Shown piece by piece: positions 26,866-35,164 of a stretch of 64,000 nucleotides of DNA. The stretch is from contig NZ_CP145605.1 in the NCBI RefSeq assembly GCF_036884255.1, positions 4,960,001 through 5,024,000 of the forward strand, given 5' to 3'. The notes under the pieces are model-generated. The model was not told the DNA's origin. It did not search any database and saw only the letters and a list, made by a program, of their open reading frames with translations. The translations under genes and the position numbers were made by a program. Within the stretch, counting starts at the first letter, position 1. Each line of letters begins with the position of its first letter. The stretch is from Paenibacillus tundrae (GTDB lineage Bacteria > Bacillota > Bacilli > Paenibacillales > Paenibacillaceae).

Positions 26866-27906
26866 ATGAACATTCAGACAATACATCGTGATGATCCAGA
26901 TTCATTTTTTTACAATTTAAGATTCATGCTCATCGTCTGTGTTCTTGTAGGGAACGCGCTTGAACCAATTATTACACGTTTTGCCGGGGCAGAGACATTG
27001 TTCCTGTGGATATATACGTTTCACATGCCACTATTCGTGTGGGTAACCGGGTATTTTGCTAGACACACTCTTCAAGGAGAATCCGGTAAACGAGTGCTTC
27101 AGCACATCGCCATCCAGTATGTACTATTTCAATCCTTGTACGCATTGATGGATTTCACGGTGTTCCACACGCCACATATGCGCTTATCTTTTTTTGCACC
27201 CTACTTGTTATTATGGTTTCTAGCCAGTCATTTCTGCTGGAGACTCTTGCTTCGTGTCACCTTATCTTGGAAACCGATCTATCGGTTGATTGGCTCCATT
27301 ATTCTTGGAATCATCGCTGGATATCTACCTGTAGACGGTTTCTGGCTCAGCTTCTGTCGTACGTTTGTTTTCCTTCCGTTCTTTATCATCGGTTATGACT
27401 ACGGAACAGCCATTCGCTCCCATATAAAATCAAACTGGAGTCGTTATGTAGCTGCACTATTCTCAGTGGGTGTACTCATTTTGATTGGCGTGGGGGGAAT
27501 TCCGCTCTCACCTGGCTGGCTGCTCGGAAGTATGACTTATGCTGAGCTAGGTCATTCCGAATGGTATGCAGGCATCTACCGTCTGGGCATGTACGGTGTA
27601 CAGTTTGGGTCGGCTGCATTATTTCTAGCTTGGGTTCCTACACTCACTTCCAGAATAACAGAAATGGGACGCCGCACCCTGTATGTGTTCCTCTTGCACG
27701 GATTTCTCGTTCGTCTCGTGATCTGGTCTGGCGTATATAATTATATGGAAAGCAGTTTATATATTCCGGTCATCATTGCGATCGCAGTCCTGTTTGCTGT
27801 TATGCTTGCACATCCGGTGGTTCGCCATACATTCAGACCGCTTATTGAACCCAATCTTTCGCGTTTCACCTTCCATCGTCAGGAGGTTTCCAAACGCTCT
27901 GCATGA
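26866..27906 (+). CDS. Membrane acyltransferase-3 family protein
   Basis: The 346-residue product is almost entirely membrane-embedded, with about ten hydrophobic segments from LRFMLIVCVLVGNALEP to IIAIAVLFAVMLAHPVV. TFHMPLFVWVTGYFAR and RTLYVFLLHGFLVRLVIW are typical of acyltransferase-3 (OatA/YfiQ-like) proteins that acylate or transfer groups to cell-surface sugars. The substrate cannot be deduced. The ATG has a strong ribosome binding site (ACAGGAGGCTACATC). It stands alone, and the FNR-type palindrome upstream suggests oxygen- or CRP-type control. Confidence 0.82.
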   Translation: MNIQTIHRDDPDSFFYNLRFMLIVCVLVGNALEPIITRFAGAETLFLWIYTFHMPLFVWVTGYFARHTLQGESGKRVLQHIAIQYVLFQSLYALMDFTVFHTPHMRLSFFAPYLLLWFLASHFCWRLLLRVTLSWKPIYRLIGSIILGIIAGYLPVDGFWLSFCRTFVFLPFFIIGYDYGTAIRSHIKSNWSRYVAALFSVGVLILIGVGGIPLSPGWLLGSMTYAELGHSEWYAGIYRLGMYGVQFGSAALFLAWVPTLTSRITEMGRRTLYVFLLHGFLVRLVIWSGVYNYMESSLYIPVIIAIAVLFAVMLAHPVVRHTFRPLIEPNLSRFTFHRQEVSKRSA

Positions 27907-27929
27907 TTATAATGCGTCCGAATCATTTT

Positions 27930-27955
27930 GTTTCAGCCTGCAAAGACCGTGGTAA
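27930..27955 (+). promoter_or_regulatory. Weak sigma-B-like promoter before the KGG protein gene
   Basis: GTTTCA (27930-27935) and TGGTAA (27950-27955) are 14 bases apart, resembling the sigma-B pattern GTTTAA-N12-14-GGGTAT. B. subtilis gsiB is a sigma-B gene, so this is suggestive. The match is imperfect, and it is unknown whether this organism has sigma-B. Confidence 0.3.
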
Positions 27956-28006
27956 ATAGGCATACGCGCTACAAAAAACAACTTATGATCTAAGGAGTGA
28001 TTTGTA

Positions 28007-28258
28007 ATGGCACGTCCACAAACGTCTGAACACAAAATGACTCGCGAGGAAGCGGGACGACTGGGTGGTAAAGCCACCTCCAAAAAGTATGATCGCAGCT
28101 TCTACCAAACCATTGGTAAAAAGGGCGGTGAAGCGACCTCAGATGCCCATAATACAGACTTCTATAAAGAGATAGGGCGCAAGGGCGGCATCGCCACTTC
28201 CGAGACACATGATAAGGAATTCTATCGCGAAATTGGACGCAAAGGCGGAAGCAACTAA
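28007..28258 (+). CDS. KGG-repeat stress protein (GsiB-like)
   Basis: This 83-residue hydrophilic protein contains four copies of an approximately 20-residue repeat with a (R/K)xGG core: AGRLGGKATS, GKKGGEATS, GRKGGIATS and a final GRKGG. Between them lie FYQTIG, FYKEIG and FYREIG. It matches the KGG/conidiation-specific-10 family that includes B. subtilis GsiB, a glucose-starvation and general stress protein thought to act as a hydrophilin-like protectant. It has a strong ribosome binding site (AAGGAGTG). The protein is much shorter than GsiB, so it is a short member of the family. Confidence 0.88.
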   Translation: MARPQTSEHKMTREEAGRLGGKATSKKYDRSFYQTIGKKGGEATSDAHNTDFYKEIGRKGGIATSETHDKEFYREIGRKGGSN

Positions 28259-28310
28259 CGTATCTTGAACATTTCGATCCGATATATATGAATAGCTGTG
28301 TTTTTAACTT

Positions 28311-28350
28311 AGAAGTCGAACTCCATGGATTTGGAAGCCGGCTTCTTTCT
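28311..28350 (+). terminator. Probable terminator after the KGG protein gene
   Basis: AGAAGTCG (28311-28318) can pair with CGGCTTCT (28339-28346), and a perfect 12-base palindrome GAAGCCGGCTTC lies at its 3' end. Only three T follow. Its position 50 bases after the stop fits the end of that transcript. Confidence 0.5.
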
Positions 28351-28454
28351 ATTGATTGTAGAAATATGGCGACGATTGTGATAGACTCTTTAAAAAACCG
28401 GGTTGTTCACGGGTTTAAAGCAGCAAAGAATTTCACAAACTACGGGAAGCTCGA

Positions 28455-28480
28455 ACCGGCAATTGTCGGTCTATTTTTTT
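28455..28480 (+). terminator. Rho-independent terminator 95 bases before ilvD
   Basis: ACCGGC and GTCGGT (one G-T pair) form a stem with the loop AATT, followed by CTA and seven T. It is upstream of ilvD on the same strand. It may end the upstream transcript or act as an attenuator of ilvD. Confidence 0.7.
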
Positions 28481-28573
28481 AGAGTACGGATGAAATTTAA
28501 CGACAGAGCCACTGCCATTTTATTTCCATTCATGTTGCTCGAATACACTATATAATTTGGGGGGAAATACACC

Positions 28574-30259
28574 ATGTCAGCCAATAAGATGCGTTCCGAT
28601 ATGATCAAAAAAGGTTTTGACCGTGCACCGCACCGCAGTTTGTTGCGTGCCGCAGGCGTTAAAGAAGAAGATTTTGGCAAGCCGTTTATTGCCGTATGTA
28701 ACTCTTACATTGATATCGTTCCTGGTCATGTACATCTGCAGGAGTTTGGTAAAATTGTAAAAGATGCAATCCGTGAAGCTGGCGGCGTTCCATTTGAGTT
28801 CAACACAATCGGTGTTGACGATGGGATTGCAATGGGACACATTGGTATGCGTTACTCCCTTCCAAGCCGTGATATCATTGCCGATTCCGTTGAGACGGTA
28901 GTATCCGCTCACTGGTTCGACGGTATGGTATGTATCCCGAACTGTGACAAAATCACACCAGGTATGATGATGGGTGCACTTCGTTGTAATATCCCTACCG
29001 TGTTCGTAAGTGGTGGACCGATGAAAGCTGGTCGTGATAGCAACGGTAAAGCTCTCTCCCTGACTTCCGTATTTGAAGGTGTAGGTGCTTACCAAGCGGG
29101 TAAAATTGATGACAAGAGCTTGCTTGAGCTTGAACAGTTTGGCTGTCCAACTTGTGGCTCATGCTCCGGTATGTTCACGGCTAACTCCATGAACTGTCTA
29201 GCAGAAGCAATGGGACTGGCTATGCCAGGTAACGGAACTATTCTGGCTGTTGCTCCTGAGCGTCGTGAGTTTGTTAAACAATCTGCGAAACAATTGATGG
29301 AACTCATCAAACTTGACCTGAAACCACGCGATATCGTTACAGTCGAAGCAATCGATAACGCGTTCGCTTTGGATATGGCTATGGGTGGTTCTACCAATAC
29401 GGTACTGCATACGCTGGCATTGGCTCATGAAGCAGGCATCGAATATCCAATCGAGCGCATCAATGAAGTAGCTAACCGCGTACCACATCTGGCTAAGCTT
29501 GCTCCAGCTTCTGATCTGCACATCGAAGATGTTCACAATGCAGGCGGTGTAAGTGCAGTTCTGAACGAATTGCTGAAGAAACCAGGCGCGATCCACGCAG
29601 ATTGCATTACCGTAACAGGTAAAACGATCCGTGAGAACGTTGAAGGTCAAGAAATTCAAGATACCAACTGTATCCACACAATAGATAATCCGCACTCCGA
29701 AAAAGGTGGACTGGCTGTATTGTTCGGTAACCTTGCACCTCAAGGAGCTATTATCAAAGTTGGCGCAGTAGATGCTTCGGTTGGCGGGTATCACAAAGGT
29801 CCAGCAATCTGCTTCGACTCTCAAGATGAAGCTCTGGCAGGCATTGCGAATGGCAAAGTTAAAGAAGGACATGTTGTAGTTATCCGTTATGAAGGACCAA
29901 AAGGCGGACCAGGTATGCCTGAGATGCTTGCTCCAACTTCCCAAATCGTTGGTATGGGTCTCGGTGCTAAAGTCGGTCTGATCACTGATGGACGCTTCTC
30001 TGGCGCATCCCGCGGAATCAGTATCGGACATATCTCCCCAGAAGCGGCTGAAGGTGGTCCAATCGCCTTTGTTGAAGAAGGAGATATCATTGAGCTTGAC
30101 CTGAACAACCGGATCATTGAGTTGCACATCAGTGACGAGGAGTTCGAGCGTCGTCGTGCAGGTTGGAAAGGCTTTGAACCAAAAGTGAAAACCGGATTAC
30201 TGGCTCGTTACTCCAAACTTGTAACGAATGCAAGTAACGGCGGCGTGTTGAAAATCTAA
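28574..30259 (+). CDS. ilvD: Dihydroxy-acid dehydratase
   Basis: IlvD dehydrates 2,3-dihydroxy-isovalerate and -methylvalerate to the keto acids that become valine, isoleucine and (via valine) leucine. The 561-residue length is standard. Iron-sulfur ligands are visible in PNCDKITPGMMMGALR and CPTCGSCSGMFTANSMNC. GGSTNTVLHTLALAHEAG, NPHSEKGGLAVLFGN and the C-terminal DGRFSGASRGISIGHISPEAA are conserved. It follows GGGGGGAAATACACC. It stands alone here rather than with ilvBHC, and a terminator-like hairpin precedes it. Confidence 0.97.
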   Translation: MSANKMRSDMIKKGFDRAPHRSLLRAAGVKEEDFGKPFIAVCNSYIDIVPGHVHLQEFGKIVKDAIREAGGVPFEFNTIGVDDGIAMGHIGMRYSLPSRDIIADSVETVVSAHWFDGMVCIPNCDKITPGMMMGALRCNIPTVFVSGGPMKAGRDSNGKALSLTSVFEGVGAYQAGKIDDKSLLELEQFGCPTCGSCSGMFTANSMNCLAEAMGLAMPGNGTILAVAPERREFVKQSAKQLMELIKLDLKPRDIVTVEAIDNAFALDMAMGGSTNTVLHTLALAHEAGIEYPIERINEVANRVPHLAKLAPASDLHIEDVHNAGGVSAVLNELLKKPGAIHADCITVTGKTIRENVEGQEIQDTNCIHTIDNPHSEKGGLAVLFGNLAPQGAIIKVGAVDASVGGYHKGPAICFDSQDEALAGIANGKVKEGHVVVIRYEGPKGGPGMPEMLAPTSQIVGMGLGAKVGLITDGRFSGASRGISIGHISPEAAEGGPIAFVEEGDIIELDLNNRIIELHISDEEFERRRAGWKGFEPKVKTGLLARYSKLVTNASNGGVLKI

Positions 30260-30296
30260 TTCAAATGGTTCCTTACCATTGATTAAAAACCATAAC

Positions 30297-30339
30297 AAAA
30301 GGGTGGCTTCTTACCAACACGGTAAGAAGCCACCCTTTT
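30297..30339. terminator. Bidirectional terminator between ilvD and the deacetylase gene
   Basis: A perfect 19-base inverted repeat (AAAAGGGTGGCTTCTTACC and its complement) surrounds a 5-base loop and has A/T runs at both ends. It ends the convergent ilvD and deacetylase transcripts. Confidence 0.92.
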
Positions 30340-30427
30340 CTGTTCACATTAGGAAGATAAGAACAAAGAAATCATGACATTTGTATCTGCACTTGTGCCT
30401 GCATTTGTACTTATTCTTGCGTTCCTA

Positions 30428-31852
30428 TCACATTGGAGGAACGTTTCTCAATTCAGCTCCTGACAACAAATCTTGTTGTGGCTCCTTCACAGTAGTGTGA
30501 ACCTGTTCAACCCTCGCTCCAGCGAAGCTTCTCGTTCCATAGTGCTGCAATAGATGTTCCATCGGCATGGCGATGACTTTAGGTACGAGCTGTTCGGAAC
30601 GCTGTTTCAGACGCTTGGTGCCTGCAGGGTGAATCACACTGAGCAGTAATTTCAAATAGATCTTAGAAGCCGCACTAAACGGCCCAGGGGGCAAATCCCG
30701 AACCGTAAAGCCAAACTTCTCTGGCCCGCGATTAATCATGCTGACACCATACAATGCTTTAGCTGAGCTAAGCTTCGGATCGGAAGCGATCTGCCGAGCC
30801 AAATCAGGTAACTGCTGTTCGATCGCACGAATCATACGAATCGCTAAGTGCATACTGGAACGTGAGGTCATGCCTAATTCGAATAATTTTTTATTATCAA
30901 AATGAAGTTCAATCACTTGATCCCCGTTCTGCATCACATGTCCATCGGTCATCTCAACCATTGCACCATGATACACACGTGGGCGGTAATGTAATAACGG
31001 ATCTTCCGGAGAAGCTGTTCTCAGATGATACATCCAGTGAAACACGTTCTCCCAGAGCAACCATAACGCGACAATACCTCTCTTCCAGAAGGATAACTGA
31101 ACCTGAGATTGATTGTTCTCTTGGGATTCACTCATTATAGCGCCTCCTCCCATTAAAGTATCCACCCTCACACTATGCAGCCCTCGTCTGTCGGCCTCTT
31201 GGAGAACAACCTTCAGAGCTTCAAGCATATGTTCAGGCGCTTGTGCGTCAGCTCCCAACGTTGTACCGCGATCATGCAATAACATGACCTCGCCACCCCT
31301 TAGCTCTTTCAGCATTCGTTCTGTTAGCTTCTGCACCCCTACTCGGCTTTTCCAGTCTTCAAACATGGATGACCATAGTATAATCTTACGATCTTTTTTA
31401 CTGAAAAAATCAAACAGATTCATGATGCCCCATGGCGGGCGGTAATAACAGGATTTTACCCCGGTCACTTCCTGAATAATCTGCCCCGTCTGCTGAATTT
31501 GCTTCCGAACGGTTCCCGGTCTCATTAACCAATTCGTCTTGTGGATATAATTATGAATCCCGATCAGATGCCCTTCCTCATGCATTCGCTGGATTAAATC
31601 CCGATGATGGGCTGCATGCTCTCCAACAACAAAAAATGTCGCTTTGGCATCGTATTGCTTAAGCAGCTGCAGCAGCCTTGGTGTATACACCGGATCTGGC
31701 CCATCGTCGAATGTCAGGGCAAACTCGGTCTCGCTTTTTCCTCGCCTGAATACCCGAAAACCAAAAAGCCTACTAATCAAACTTGGAATAAAGGCGTAAA
31801 ATGATGAAATATACAATGCCCACATCAATAGGCTATGAAGTAGACTCGTCAT
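30428..31852 (-). CDS. Polysaccharide deacetylase with a C-terminal YkoP-like domain
   Basis: The N-terminal half is a NodB-type deacetylase behind a hydrophobic segment (LLMWALYISSFYAFIPSLI). It has the metal motif TFDDGPDP (about 50), the HxxxH motif in IGIHNYIH, RPPWG, EDW and LLHDRG, so the catalytic set looks complete. The likely substrate is a cell-wall or surface polysaccharide. The C-terminal half (about 240-474) holds a separate domain with AALWL-type hydrophobic residues and HFDNKKLFELGMTSRSSMHLAIRMIR, which resembles YkoP; its role is unknown. It starts at an ATG with GGGGAA upstream and is transcribed away from the AI-2E-type gene. Confidence 0.82.
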   Translation of the reverse strand: MTSLLHSLLMWALYISSFYAFIPSLISRLFGFRVFRRGKSETEFALTFDDGPDPVYTPRLLQLLKQYDAKATFFVVGEHAAHHRDLIQRMHEEGHLIGIHNYIHKTNWLMRPGTVRKQIQQTGQIIQEVTGVKSCYYRPPWGIMNLFDFFSKKDRKIILWSSMFEDWKSRVGVQKLTERMLKELRGGEVMLLHDRGTTLGADAQAPEHMLEALKVVLQEADRRGLHSVRVDTLMGGGAIMSESQENNQSQVQLSFWKRGIVALWLLWENVFHWMYHLRTASPEDPLLHYRPRVYHGAMVEMTDGHVMQNGDQVIELHFDNKKLFELGMTSRSSMHLAIRMIRAIEQQLPDLARQIASDPKLSSAKALYGVSMINRGPEKFGFTVRDLPPGPFSAASKIYLKLLLSVIHPAGTKRLKQRSEQLVPKVIAMPMEHLLQHYGTRSFAGARVEQVHTTVKEPQQDLLSGAELRNVPPM

Positions 31853-32042
31853 GCTTCAATTCCCCGTCTCTCTCGCTGAATTATGGCTACTATCATATGT
31901 GCTATAGAAAAGAAACCACCTATCATTTTATCACAATTCATACTTATCTTGAATCCTATTTTCCAAAAAAGAGTATGATCGTGTACAATGAATGCATTCC
32001 TATTTTTACCTTTCACCTCATACATACGAAGGAGTAGAGCCT

Positions 32043-33263
32043 ATGTTACCGTTATACAAAAAATATGGACGCACCGTCTTCGACATTGCGTTACTCGTGT
32101 TGACTGTTTATTTCATCATGTACGGATTCAGCCGTTTGTATCAGATTGCAGCGCCCGTGTTCCTTTCTTTTATCGTGTATTGGATGATCGAACCACTGGC
32201 TCGTTTTTTACATCGAAGAGGATTACCGAAAACGTTAGGGGCGGCTATATCGGTGTTGTTATTTCTCGGGGTCATTGTCGCTCTGTTTTTTGGATTGGGG
32301 CTTATCATTATCTCTCAGATCTCCAACCTACAAGATAATTTTCCATCCTATATCGAAATGGTTCAACAGCAATTCACCAACCTGGTTCATTTCGCACAGG
32401 ACAAATCGGATGCCTTGCCTGTAAGCATCATGGACAAAGTGAATGAGTATTTTGCTACGCTGACTGGATTCATCTCGACATGGGTAACGAGTGGTGCTCA
32501 GTATCTTATTGGATTCTTAAGCTCCTTCTCTTCATTTATTACCAACTTCGGGATCGCCATTATTCTCGCCTTTTTCCTTAGCATTGAGATTGAATCCTGG
32601 CGTAAGTTCGCCCGTGCCAAAACACCAAAAACATTAAAGCTGGCGATTGAATTCATGCGCAATCATGTGTTCAAAACCATTCGTTCTTATCTAAAAGCAC
32701 AGATGATCATGATGTTAATCACCTTTGTATTGATCTATGCTGGACTATTGATCTTAGGAACAAGTAATGCCTTTACGATTGCGGCAATCTGTGCAGTCTT
32801 TGACCTTGTTCCACTGCTCGGTGTTCCGGTTATATTCATCCCTTGGATTGTCTATCTGTTTATTGTAGGAAACACTACATTAGCCATCGGCCTAATTGTC
32901 CTGCTCGCAGTAACGATGCTGACACGCCAGTTGCTTGAGCCCAAAATATCAGGTAATTCCATCGGTGTCTCTTCGGCTTACTTGATGCTCTCATTTATGC
33001 TTATCTCGCTCTCAATCTTCGGGCTTGCAGGCGTGGTATTGTCTCCAGTGTTGTTAATCTTGCTGAAAGAACTGCTGCAACAAGGATATCTACAACAGTG
33101 GATTCACTTGCCAAAAGATGAGTTTGACTCCTCTCCGCTCGTCATGGATACACCAGTTGCAGCCGGAGCAGCAAGTCATCGGTCAGAAGAACCTGAACAT
33201 CATGGCCCCCCTTCTGCACAGGCGTCTCAACCAGCGGACGATGGCGATCCCTCTGCCAAGTAA
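32043..33263 (+). CDS. AI-2E family transporter
   Basis: The 406-residue protein has about eight hydrophobic segments and ends in a hydrophilic, Ala/Pro/Ser-rich tail. The pattern matches the AI-2 exporter family (PF01594-like), including the IISQISNLQDNFPSYIEMVQQ amphipathic middle, LIYAGLLILGTSNAFTIAAICAVFDLVPLLGVP and FMLISLSIFGLAGVVLSPVLLILL. The family transports different substrates in different species (autoinducer, ions), so AI-2 itself is not implied. The start at 32043 has GAAGGAG. Its 3' end overlaps the 3' end of the convergent pbpI gene by 37 bases. Confidence 0.85.
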   Translation: MLPLYKKYGRTVFDIALLVLTVYFIMYGFSRLYQIAAPVFLSFIVYWMIEPLARFLHRRGLPKTLGAAISVLLFLGVIVALFFGLGLIIISQISNLQDNFPSYIEMVQQQFTNLVHFAQDKSDALPVSIMDKVNEYFATLTGFISTWVTSGAQYLIGFLSSFSSFITNFGIAIILAFFLSIEIESWRKFARAKTPKTLKLAIEFMRNHVFKTIRSYLKAQMIMMLITFVLIYAGLLILGTSNAFTIAAICAVFDLVPLLGVPVIFIPWIVYLFIVGNTTLAIGLIVLLAVTMLTRQLLEPKISGNSIGVSSAYLMLSFMLISLSIFGLAGVVLSPVLLILLKELLQQGYLQQWIHLPKDEFDSSPLVMDTPVAAGAASHRSEEPEHHGPPSAQASQPADDGDPSAK

Positions 33264-35047
33264 TCCATAATGCTGCGAAACAATGCCGTGGCTTGGTGAG
33301 AGCTTCCTGGAGCGACATGTTGAACTAACACAGCAACTGCATATTTGGGATTCTCCACTGGCCCATAACCTATAAACCATTGATGATTCAGCTTACGCCC
33401 TTGCTGCTCAACTTGAGCCGTCCCAGACTTCCCTGCAACATGCCATTTGGCGTGCTGCAGGGTTTTTCCCGTGCCATCTGTAACGACTCCTCTCATCCAC
33501 TTTAACAATTGATGAGCCGTAGCTGGTGAGATCTGTCCCACAGAAGATGGCGAATCATGTAAGGGCATCTCCAGCATCGTATCACCATCTGCATAACGTA
33601 TGCGTTGAACTAACCTAGGTGCACTCACTTTACCATCATGCAAGAGAGTAACCATCAGATTGGCTGCTTGAAGAGGTGTGACCAGCGTATCACGCTGTCC
33701 AATCGAAGTCTGCACTTTAGCTCCTTCATCTTGTGAGGAAACTGCTGTAGTGCGAACGCGGCCTGCCTGTTCATGATCAAAGTGTCGCAGGGTGGGCATT
33801 CCCCCCATATGCTTGCCCTCCCAACCAATGGTACGCGCAAGTCCTAAAGCATTGGCGGTACGTTCCAGTTGCTCCATGCTTAATCGGCGAGCCGTCTCAG
33901 CAAAGACAATATTACAGGATTGAGCAAAACCTTCCTCTAGATGTAACGTTCCATGCCCATGCTCTTTCCAGCAAGATAGTCCGTATTTCCCCCATTCCCC
34001 GTTACAATGAAAGGTTTCCCGCGGAGATACAGCATGTGCTTCAAGTGCCGCAGCGGCTGTGATGATTTTGAAAATAGACCCAGGAACGGCTCCTTGGATC
34101 GCACGATTCGCCCAAGATGATTGTGTCGGTTCCACATGTTGCGGCTTATACATGGGCACAGAGATCATCGCTCGCACATCAGCCGTAGCCGCATCCAGCA
34201 CTACAACAGCTCCTTCACGGATACCTGACTGCTTCGCAATGTTCTCCAAACCCTGCTGGAGATCTATATCTACCGTCGTCTCTACTTGTAAGGGGTAATG
34301 GCTATTGGTTGGAGCGATAACTCGTGGCTGCATTTCAGGAATGATCTCACCAGAACCTGTAACCATACGTGTCAGCAACGTAGGTCCCAGTCCCACCATC
34401 AAAGGCTCCAACGTCCTCTCTAACCCAGCTGCTCCCGACTTCATCGCAAATGGTTGCTTTACTTCATTTTTATGGGCTGTTGAAGATACGAGGCGATTAG
34501 GTTGCTCAGCTACATACCCAAGCCATTGCATCCCTGTATATTTCTGATCATACCGGCTCATCATCGGATAAACATATGCTCCCATATCCTCTAATTGTCG
34601 AATCTGGGTTACTTGTGAATCACTTAATACAACCGGCTGTTGATTGCCTGCTGTCCATAACCGAGGAGCATGATCTTGTTCCCATTCTTGTTGTAGCTTC
34701 ACGACATCTGTATGTAAAATAGCTGCTAGCTGATTCAACTGGGATTCTGCATGTTGAGTGTTCGCTAAACTGGTGGCATGTTGATGTGGGAATAGAACAA
34801 GAGCCCATTCCAATTTTCCCGTTAATGGCTTACCTCTATAATCTGTAAATTGCCCTCGACCCGAATCAAGCATCACACCCCGTTCTCGCTGTAGCACAGA
34901 CATCTCCCGCAATGAACGCGTGGTACCCGGAGTTACCTGGTTCACTTGAATAATCTGAATCCAAGCTAGACGGAACAGAAGAATGGCAAAAACACCCGTC
35001 AAAAGCATACAGGCTACAAAGATTCTGCGTTTTAAGTGTACATTCAT
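33227..35047 (-). CDS. pbpI: Class B penicillin-binding protein (PbpI-type)
   Basis: This peptidoglycan transpeptidase has one N-terminal membrane anchor (RRIFVACMLLTGVFAILLFRL) and an extracellular dimerisation plus transpeptidase module. The catalytic SxxK is in GSIFK (about residue 324), SxN is SCN (about 377) and KTG-type is KSGTA (about 540). The 606-residue length and its place in a yrr-type cluster fit B. subtilis PbpI (PBP4b, YrrR). A GTGGC or GERG-like dimer domain is present around residue 55-300 (YRGKPLT, LDAATADVRAMIS). The start at 35047 has AAAGGATG upstream. It overlaps the convergent AI-2E gene by 37 bases. Confidence 0.9.
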   Translation of the reverse strand: MNVHLKRRIFVACMLLTGVFAILLFRLAWIQIIQVNQVTPGTTRSLREMSVLQRERGVMLDSGRGQFTDYRGKPLTGKLEWALVLFPHQHATSLANTQHAESQLNQLAAILHTDVVKLQQEWEQDHAPRLWTAGNQQPVVLSDSQVTQIRQLEDMGAYVYPMMSRYDQKYTGMQWLGYVAEQPNRLVSSTAHKNEVKQPFAMKSGAAGLERTLEPLMVGLGPTLLTRMVTGSGEIIPEMQPRVIAPTNSHYPLQVETTVDIDLQQGLENIAKQSGIREGAVVVLDAATADVRAMISVPMYKPQHVEPTQSSWANRAIQGAVPGSIFKIITAAAALEAHAVSPRETFHCNGEWGKYGLSCWKEHGHGTLHLEEGFAQSCNIVFAETARRLSMEQLERTANALGLARTIGWEGKHMGGMPTLRHFDHEQAGRVRTTAVSSQDEGAKVQTSIGQRDTLVTPLQAANLMVTLLHDGKVSAPRLVQRIRYADGDTMLEMPLHDSPSSVGQISPATAHQLLKWMRGVVTDGTGKTLQHAKWHVAGKSGTAQVEQQGRKLNHQWFIGYGPVENPKYAVAVLVQHVAPGSSHQATALFRSIMDYLAEGSPSSAG

Positions 35048-35116
35048 CGGGCTCATCCTTTAGCGTTTTAGCATAGTATGCTGCAAATGGCATGTATGTA
35101 TCCAATAAATAACAGC

Positions 35117-35148
35117 AAAAGACCTGTTCCATCATAGGGACAGGTCTT
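35117..35148 (-). terminator. Terminator after the chemoreceptor gene
   Basis: AAGACCTGTCCC and GGAACAGGTCTT pair on the minus strand around a 6-base loop, followed by TTTT. It lies just past the chemoreceptor stop and before pbpI on the same strand. Confidence 0.75.
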
Positions 35149-35164
35149 CTCTTAAATTATGTGA

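Larger units (their letters stand above)
28259..28573. other. Leader region between gsiB-like gene and ilvD with two terminator-like hairpins
   Basis: This 315-base gap holds the hairpins listed at 28311-28350 and 28455-28480, plus a weaker one around 28387-28416 (AAACC / GGTTT). A 64-codon frame (28288-28482) crosses it but has no ribosome binding site and ends in the T run of the second hairpin, so it is probably not a gene. No T-box (AGGGTGGNACCGCG) was found. Confidence 0.6.

Noticed and set aside
28288..28482. 64-codon frame in the ilvD leader as a possible attenuation peptide
   Set aside because: It has no ribosome binding site and no run of valine, leucine or isoleucine codons.
28259..28573. 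T-box for branched-chain amino acids upstream of ilvD
   Set aside because: The T-box sequence AGGGTGGNACCGCG is absent.
29198..30127. 309-codon open frame on the minus strand inside ilvD
   Set aside because: It mirrors the ilvD coding sequence, and its composition shows no family resemblance.
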